A DNA stretch of 64,000 nucleotides from Costus lasius (Eukaryota > Streptophyta > Magnoliopsida > Zingiberales > Costaceae). The translations under genes were made by a program, and so were the position numbers. The number at the start of each line of letters is the position of its first letter. The stretch's first letter is position 1. Of this stretch, positions 57,241-64,000 are shown in pieces. Under the pieces are notes generated by a model. The model did not search any database. It saw only the letters and a program-made list of their open reading frames with translations, and was not told the DNA's origin. The stretch is from contig CM050449.1 in the NCBI GenBank assembly GCA_027563935.2, positions 74,389,556 to 74,453,555 on the forward strand, read 5' to 3'.

Positions 57241-58500
57241 ATAAATCATTGTTGATGATAGTCTAGTAGATCTAATAGTTCCACAATTATCGGATAATGT
57301 GGAGTAACCAGTTGAGCAACATTCTCCTTAGAAAAATATTAGCACAACATTAAGAAGATCAACTAGAGAGAGGAGATCAACAATATTCAATGATTATATT
57401 GTATATCTACAAGAATCTGATTTCAATGTTGGAGCCGAAAATGATCCTGAAACATTTTCACAAGCTATGAGTTGTAATAAATCTATGTTGTGGTACAATG
57501 CCATGTAGGATGAGATGAATTCAATAGTAGCTAACAATGTCTAGGATCTTGTCATATTGCCAAATGGCGCAAAAGTCATTGATTATAAATGAGTCTTTAA
57601 AATAAAAAAGGATTAATTAGGCAATGTTGAAAGATATAAGGGAAGACTTGTAACTAAAGGATTTACTCAACAAAAAGGAATTGACTATATAGAGACTTTT
57701 TCTTCTGTATCTAAAAAAGATCTTTTTCAAATCATTATGACATTAGTTGCATATTTTAATTTAGAATTACATCAAATGAATGTGAAAATGGCATTTCTGA
57801 ATGGTGATTTAGAGGAGGTTGTTTATATGAAATAACCAGAAGCATTCTCCTCTAGTGAAGGTGAGCATTTAGTATTGCAAACTTAAAAAGTCTATATGTG
57901 GATTGAAACAAGCCTCCCACTAATGGTATTTAAAATTGCATAATATTATCTCTTCATTTAGTTTTGTAGAGAATGTTAGGGATCAATGTATATACCACAA
58001 GGTTAGAGGGAGCAAAATTTATTTGCTTGTTCTATATGTCGATGATATTTTACTTGCCACTAATGATAGGAAAATGTTATATGAGGTGAAATAATTTTTT
58101 TCTAAGAATTTAGACATGAATGATATGGGTGAAGCTTTTTATATCATTGGGATTAGGATTCATAGAGATGGATCTATATATCTTGATGTATTTTGGGATT
58201 ATCACAAGAAACCTACATCAATAAAGTCTTAGAAAGATTTTGGATGAAAGATTGTTCGCCAAGTGACACCTATTGTGAAGGGTGACACATTTAATTAGAA
58301 TTAATATATAAAAAATGAGTTTGAAAAGGAATAAATGAAAAACATCTCATATGCTTCTGTAGTAGGAAGCCTTTATATGCTCAGGTCTGTATTAGACTTG
58401 ACATTGCATTTATCGTGGGAATGTTAAGAAGATATCACAGTAATCTAGGTATGAACCATTGAAGAGCTACTAAAAAGGTATTGAGATACCTTAACTGAAC
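57241..58500 (+). pseudogene. reverse transcriptase of Copia element C (broken)
   Basis: RT blocks are readable: RYKGRLVTKGFTQQKGIDY, LHQMNVKMAFLNGDLEE, LVLYVDDILLATND. Stops include TAG at 57507 and 57543 and a TGA near 57590 at positions where the family has Gln or Trp. The core Asp of the MDVKTAF motif is Asn here. Confidence 0.88.
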
Positions 58501-58978
58501 GAAAGACTACATGATTATGTATAGACAAACTAACCATTTAGAGGTAGTTAGTTACTCTGATTCAAACTTTGCCGGTTGTGTAGATTCAAGAAAGTCCATA
58601 TCTGGATATGTATTTTTGTTTGCTGGCGGTGCTGTATCTTGGGGGAGTTTAAAACAAACTTTGACTGCTACTTCTACCTTGGAAGCTGAGTTCGTTTCTT
58701 GCTTTGAGACAACCTCACATGGTATATGGTTGAAGAGTTTCATACACAGAATTAGAATTATGGATTCAGTTTCTAAGCTTTTAAAGATATACAGTGACAA
58801 TTCAACTGTATTATTTTTGGATAAAAATAATAAAAGTCGAAGTCAAAGTAAACACATTGACATCAAGTATTTAGCCATAGGGGCACGAGTTAAAGAAAAT
58901 AAAGTGACTATTGTGCACAACATTGAATTGATGATTCCCAATCCTTTGACAAAAAGGCATACCACCAAAGGTTTTTAA
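58501..58978 (+). pseudogene. RNase H of Copia element C
   Basis: Open from 58511 to 58978: SYSDSNFAGCVDSRKSISGY, TLEAEFVSCFETTSHGIWLK, IYSDNSTVLFL and SKHIDIKYL are the standard Copia RNase H blocks. The frame ends at TAA 58976, soon after the PNPLTKR motif, as in complete elements. Confidence 0.88.
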
Positions 58979-59500
58979 GGATCATGTAGTACATATGGGA
59001 TTTGGTCCTATTATGTAGTTTTTGTAATATGAAATATTATTGAGACTCTTACTAGGTTGTTTACTCATTTTATGTGCATATTTTTTTATGTTGAGTATAG
59101 CAAAATATTGAGAATGTAGAATAAACATAAGATTTATTCATGAAGTTATTGCAACTAAGAAATTAAATACAATGTGATACATGAAAGATAATATTTATTA
59201 TTAAAGGACCTATCGCCATGATACGTGCATTAACTTTTTAATAAAGTTTTGATTTCCATGATTAATTTAGTCGGATCAAATGAGAGAATATAAATAGTTA
59301 CTGACATGGTAACTAATAAATATTTTAATTAGTAATTAATTAATTATTATTAATATTAGAACATGGGTTACACCCCATGTCTACTATTATTATTAAATAA
59401 ATAACATATTATTAGATAAGTAGATCATGGGGTATCACCCATGTTCTCTAATAATATTGTTAAATAATTAAAATGTAGGTTAGTAGTCCACCAAAATTAG

Positions 59501-60799
59501 ATTTGGATCTATCCATAAATATAAGTTATCATGACATTCTTTGATGGCAAGAAAGTTGTGTAATTAAGTAACCTAGTCTCAGAGAGGTCCTACGCTTTGT
59601 AAACATTAAGACTATATCATTTGAATAGTTTGCTAGAGCTCAACATTTCTTGCACGACGTGCAGTAACAAGAGAAGTGTTGTGTGTGATAAATTAGGGAC
59701 AATAATGGCTAAAGGTATGTCGTTCGATCATTATGTTTCTGCATTTTATTTAATTATTAGATGTGTGTTTTATTTTTTTTCATGTCTGACAACAAGCTCC
59801 CTCACCTCTTCTCCCTCAAGCTGATGCAAAGGAAAATCAATAACCACCTAATTCACACTCCTCTCTGTTTCTCATCTCTTCTCTTTTTATTTCTCTACAT
59901 TTTGTATTGTGTTTCTTAACATGATTAATTAACCTATGTTTGTGCTCTTGAAATGTCGCACAAGTTCTTTGTCATAACAAGAATTAGGAAGTCCTCCTCT
60001 TCCCTTCTCTCTTCTGTGTGACTTATTCTACATAAATGTGACTAGACCTACTCTTCTCTCTTCTTTGGCAACACACAAGATAGAACAAAAAGGATCCAAT
60101 TCGTTTCGATCAGCATATGGTGGATAGAAATAGTTGGTGGTTGTGGAAGCTTGGGGATCATTCTATATTCAGGCAAGTGGTGGAAGAAAAGTTTCATGAG
60201 ATCTCAGGGATTGTAAAAGGATGTAAAAGTTTACAACAATGAGGGCTCCACTTTATGCTTGAGCATCAAAGTTTTCATGCGCTTTCAGGAGCCTTAAGGA
60301 GAGCGAAAGTAGCTTCACACACACAATATGTATACTGGAATACAATAATCACCTTAACACAATCCTCCTTAAAATTAATTACTCGCACAACCCTTTCATT
60401 ATGATCAACTTTAGCATTCTTTCAAATATTTTCCTCTACTCTTTGGATGACCCCTGTCATTCTAATAATACATTTTTTTTATACAGAAAATTTCGGCCGG
60501 CAATACAATAATATATTCCATGGCGAAGCATGTTCTGAATATATTCCACTTCTACTTCTGTCAAAATGTTGCAAATTAACTTTTGTTATTGATTAATTGG
60601 ATGTGACTAGATGGAGCTTTATTCCAATACCATGGAATACACTCAGTTGTGCTTACAATCCAAGCACAACTACGATAAGTATATTCTCTAGTCTTTTGGA
60701 CTTGTCAAATTTTTAGATTATTTTGGATAGGAATGAAGCGACTGCTTACTATTGGGGGTAAAAGACTTCCAAATCATGCATATGGACTAGGTTCTTGTG
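59501..60799. other. unassigned AT-rich spacer
   Basis: No domain was recognised. Short frames near 59621-59824 lack features of real genes. Confidence 0.45.
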
Positions 60800-61924
60800 G
60801 TCAATGAGTTAATTGATGTAATTTTTGAAGATTTGCCAAGACTGCCAACAATTAGATATGTAGAGTTTGCTACAAAATTGCAATCTATAACTACTATAAT
60901 TTATAAGGCAACATATAGAATAGCACCAAAAGATTTAAAAGAGCTCAAACAACTATGATATAAGGCATTCGTATAACCCAATGTATCTCTTTAGGAGCTC
61001 GACTTCTAGTTGTTCGGATGATTTATGAAACTTTTATATTATAATTAATTATAAACAATTATATGCAATTTAAGGATAAGTATTCTTTGTCTCAAATTAA
61101 TGATCTATTTAATTAACTCAAAGGTTTTTTGTTTATAGTAAAATTGATATCAGATTATGATATGACAAATGGAGGGTTTGAAATGAGAACATATTGATTT
61201 TTTTTTTCAAATGTTACGAACACCAATGCGTTTTTAGTTATACCATTTGGATTGAAAAAAATGTATCTGCAATTTTTATAGACTTGATGAATCATTTCTT
61301 CCTCAATAATTAGGATTTTTTGCAATGACTTTTATTTATGACATTTTAATATATTTTCTTAGTAAGATAGTGTGAGAAATATTTGAGAGTTGAATTTGAG
61401 GCAATGAGGAGGGAGTTTTTTTTTTCTTTTACTAAATACAATACGTGCACTTTATGACTAAGGATATTGCATTTTTCTTAGCTCATGTTTGGAGTTGGTA
61501 TAGTTTTTGATCCTCAAAAGATTAATGCAACCCAAACATTACAAGAAATTCAAAGGTTATATGAGATGGTTAATTAATTCAAATGTCTTGTAGAAGGCTT
61601 CTTAGAAATAGTTGCTCCTCTAAATTATTGAACTAGAAATGAGGCAAAATAAATTTGGGATGAATCTTGTGAGAGAAACTATAAGGAACCCAAAGAATTT
61701 TTTTTTGTAAATATTAGTTATTCCTATTAGGGAGGATGATTATACCATATATACTTAGGTTGTAATATGGGGATTAGGTAAGGTTCTAATGCTATGCACA
61801 AGTTGATTGTTGCTTACACATCTTATCAACCTAGAAAGATAAAAGAACAATCCTTTTTATTACTTGGAATTAGCAACAAATTCTTCCTTTAAAGATATGG
61901 AGGTATTATTTATATAGGGTTACT
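60800..61924 (+). pseudogene. decayed Ty3/gypsy pol (RT to RNase H), left part
   Basis: Fragments in shifting frames recall Ty3/gypsy pol in the right order: FEDLPRLP, IAPKDLKELK, KYSLSQINDLFN, FGLKKN, FIDLMNHFF, VEGFLEIVAPL, YLELATNSSFKDMEVLFI. Stops and frameshifts occur every few codons. It is interrupted at 61924 inside RNase H, at the place where the family reads WRHYLYG. Confidence 0.75.
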
Positions 61925-63901
61925 TGTTGGTGTGAATGCCCTGAGACCTAGTATCGGTCCATTTTTTGTACTACTTGACTCTGATATGTATATCATACTG
62001 GCATTGTCGTTATCATTGTTTGTCTACATCTGCGATTGTGTACTTACATGATAATGTCTCTGGAGACAGATTGGATCTGTGCTCAAATGATTGTCCCCAG
62101 TCGATGTACCTGAGTGGATATGGGACAGCTCTGGTGCTTGTGAGATTGGTATATGGGCTGGTTAGGCACGATGTGCTAACACAGACATATGGGTATATCA
62201 GTGGTGGATATACTGGATCAACCCACTGTGAGGCTATAACTTGGTGTCATGATTTATCCTCACAAGTGACAGGAGATGCATTGATCCCTTGACTTGAGGT
62301 CATTGGCCGTTTTATATGGTTAGGGACATGCTTTGATACAACCTAACACCTCGCCATAGTTGGGAGGTAATAACGGTTGTCATTGAGCATGTCACGACCC
62401 ATATGAGAAGGTCAATGGACAGACAGAGGATTTGTCCCTTCCTAAGGGAAGCTTGATATCCATGGAGCTCCTCTATGGTTCTATGACTGAAAGTGTATGG
62501 CCATACCTAGGTAAGAACCTAATTTAGTCATGACCATGTGAGTGGGTGAAAACAAGTGATGACACACATGTCCAATAGGATATCAGTTTGGCAAAGGGAC
62601 TATAATGCATCTGTACCTAGTTGCGATGATGGGGATGTCGATGTCGATATCCATTCCGATGACTTGGGTAGCAGTGATGCACTGCTAGGTGCCACTCACT
62701 GCTTGTGGTGACCTTAGGTCAGCACTGCCAACGTCAGAGGAACCTACAGGTCGTACACCTTGATACTCGAGTTCTCGTACTGATCAGGAAGCCTTATGAT
62801 CGAGTTATTGGATAGCTCGGATCTATTTGGGAGATTTCATCATCGCCAATGGGCCTGATGAGATGGAAGAATGTTATTGGAGCCAAACTTCATTTTTGGC
62901 AGGTTGACCCAAAATTGACCATGGTTGGTCACATTTGGATTAGGGTTGCAATGGATTGGATCCAATTGCCTAATGAACCTATGCAATAAAGTTTGGGCTA
63001 GCTCATTGCCAAATGAGGCCCAATAACAAGTTGTCATGAAGGGACAATGGCCAAAAACGGTATAATGGGGAGAAAACTCCTCCCATTGGTGCCTAAGGGC
63101 ATAATGGGGAGGAGTTGGCGCCTAAGGCTTCGTTAGGAAGTAAAAGGCGCCTAGCCCTTCATCCTTTGATGGTATGCGTGCCTCTATGGCAAGTCTTGGG
63201 GCTGATATGGGTTGGAGCACTTCTTAGGAAGGTCTTTGGCGCATATGCATGATAGGAGTGGGTTTATGGAAAAGTCTTGGAGACTTGCTATAACCAAAAC
63301 CCTAATTACTCCCTTCCCTTTACCCTAACTGCCCCTTTCTTCATGAGTTGCACCCCACATCCCTCTAGCCTTGCCGCCCCTTTGCATCTATATATTAGAT
63401 GCATGTGTGAGCTCTTGTATGCAATCATATTGGCGTGAGTAACATTAAAGGGGCGAAAGCAAGAGGCCTTGGCGCAAGCTTCTTTCTTCCATCAAGTGGC
63501 CGCAAGTCTTCCACCTCTTCTCCTTCTTCTCTTGGTGCAAGAAGAGCTTGAGGTTGGTGGCATCATCTCCTTCCTTGGCGCCTCATCTTTGAGGGTGGCG
63601 CAAGCATAGAAGAAGGAGCACAAAGGCTTGGATCTTCTTCCCGAGGCTAACACCGGGTGAGGAAGAAGAGAGCTCGAGGCATCCGTGTGTGTGAGATTGC
63701 AGAGGGCGTACGCTTGGGCGCCTACCTCGACATCGGCCTCATCTTGCTCCTAAGGTATCTTCTATCTCATCGTGTCGACCCCCTCGCAAGACGATCTTCA
63801 CTGGGTTTTTGGGACTAGTCTGTTTTAGGGATATTATTCCGCTGTGCATGTAATGTAACCTCTCTAAAAAAATTATAAAATATCTCCGGGGTTTTCCAAC
63901 A
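61925..63901 (+). mobile_element. solo LTR, 1977 bp, probably Copia, nested in gypsy pol
   Basis: TGTTGGTGTGAATGCCC at the left and GGGGTTTTCCAACA at the right, with the perfect 5-bp duplication TTACT (61920-61924, 63902-63906). The opening resembles the other Copia LTRs here (TGTTGGGGTATGCCC), and an internal GTATGGCCATACC is shared. No internal domain is present. Confidence 0.88.
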
Positions 63902-63906
63902 TTACT

Positions 63907-64000
63907 TTTGAGATCTACACTAACTATAAAATATTAGAATACCTAATCACTAAGAAAATTAAATATGAGGTAACATTGATGGATGAAAATATTTATATTT
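63907..64000 (+). pseudogene. decayed Ty3/gypsy RNase H, right part, runs off the window
   Basis: Reads FEIYTNYKILEYLITKK, the RNase H block that follows the interruption at 61924 in this family. It continues beyond the window end. Confidence 0.75.

Larger units (their letters stand above)
44905..59500 (+). mobile_element. old Copia element C, split by Copia element D
   Basis: Gag, protease and integrase remnants lie at 45753-47478 and the rest of integrase, RT and RNase H at 56618-58978, all on the plus strand. A direct repeat of about 110 bp (GGGTTACACCCCATGTCT, then TATTATTAGATAAGTAGA) at 44907-45015 and 59365-59500 is the best candidate for LTR remnants. Exact ends were not found. Confidence 0.75.

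Noticed and set aside
61966..62292. A 108-codon frame near the right end
   Set aside because: It is entirely inside the solo LTR and has no recognisable domain.

Overview
This is a stretch of repeat-rich flowering-plant nuclear DNA. The evidence is one spliced gene with ten exons and GT-AG introns, several classes of plant LTR retrotransposon with initiator-tRNA-Met or Athila-type primer-binding sites, Tourist-like MITEs, and an endogenous plant pararetrovirus fragment. Nothing in the sequence allows a species call.

Layout. 292-10674: a decayed chromovirus-like Ty3/gypsy element (A), target duplication CTAAG/CTAGG, whose 3' LTR is split by an antisense solo Copia LTR (7778-9466, TSD CTTTA). 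11396-12425: a minisatellite of roughly 18 units of 42 bp between two direct repeats. 12426-15879: T-rich, mostly unassigned. 15880-18714: rearranged fragments of a Caulimoviridae-like endogenous pararetrovirus. 19346-30379: an Athila-type Ty3/gypsy structure arranged internal-LTR-internal-LTR. In its complete unit the reverse transcriptase and integrase region is missing, and its place is taken by coding sequence that resembles two host genes: a plant giant coiled-coil protein and translation factor eIF4G. 30380-33245: a Copia integrase fragment split by a 2.36-kb solo LTR (TSD GTACT). 33380-34466: oppositely oriented old LTR pieces. 35476-39134 (minus): the only intact host gene, a 425-residue EF-hand endonuclease/exonuclease/phosphatase protein, with a decayed duplicate of its last exon just downstream. 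42618-43149: two inverted MITE copies. About 44905-59500: an old Copia element (C) split by a young complete Copia element (D, 47479-56617, TSD CTGAG) with an intact 1294-residue polyprotein and LTRs that differ at two positions by eye. 60800-64000: a decayed Ty3/gypsy pol split by a solo LTR (61925-63901, TSD TTACT).

The window is therefore a nested transposon landscape around a single gene. The youngest insertions are intact or near intact; the older coding regions are full of stops, many of which look like C-to-T or G-to-A changes. The feature most likely to be new is the Athila-type element in which pol has been replaced by two host-derived coding fragments (24888-26487). Gene-family assignments rest on motif recognition alone, without database searches.
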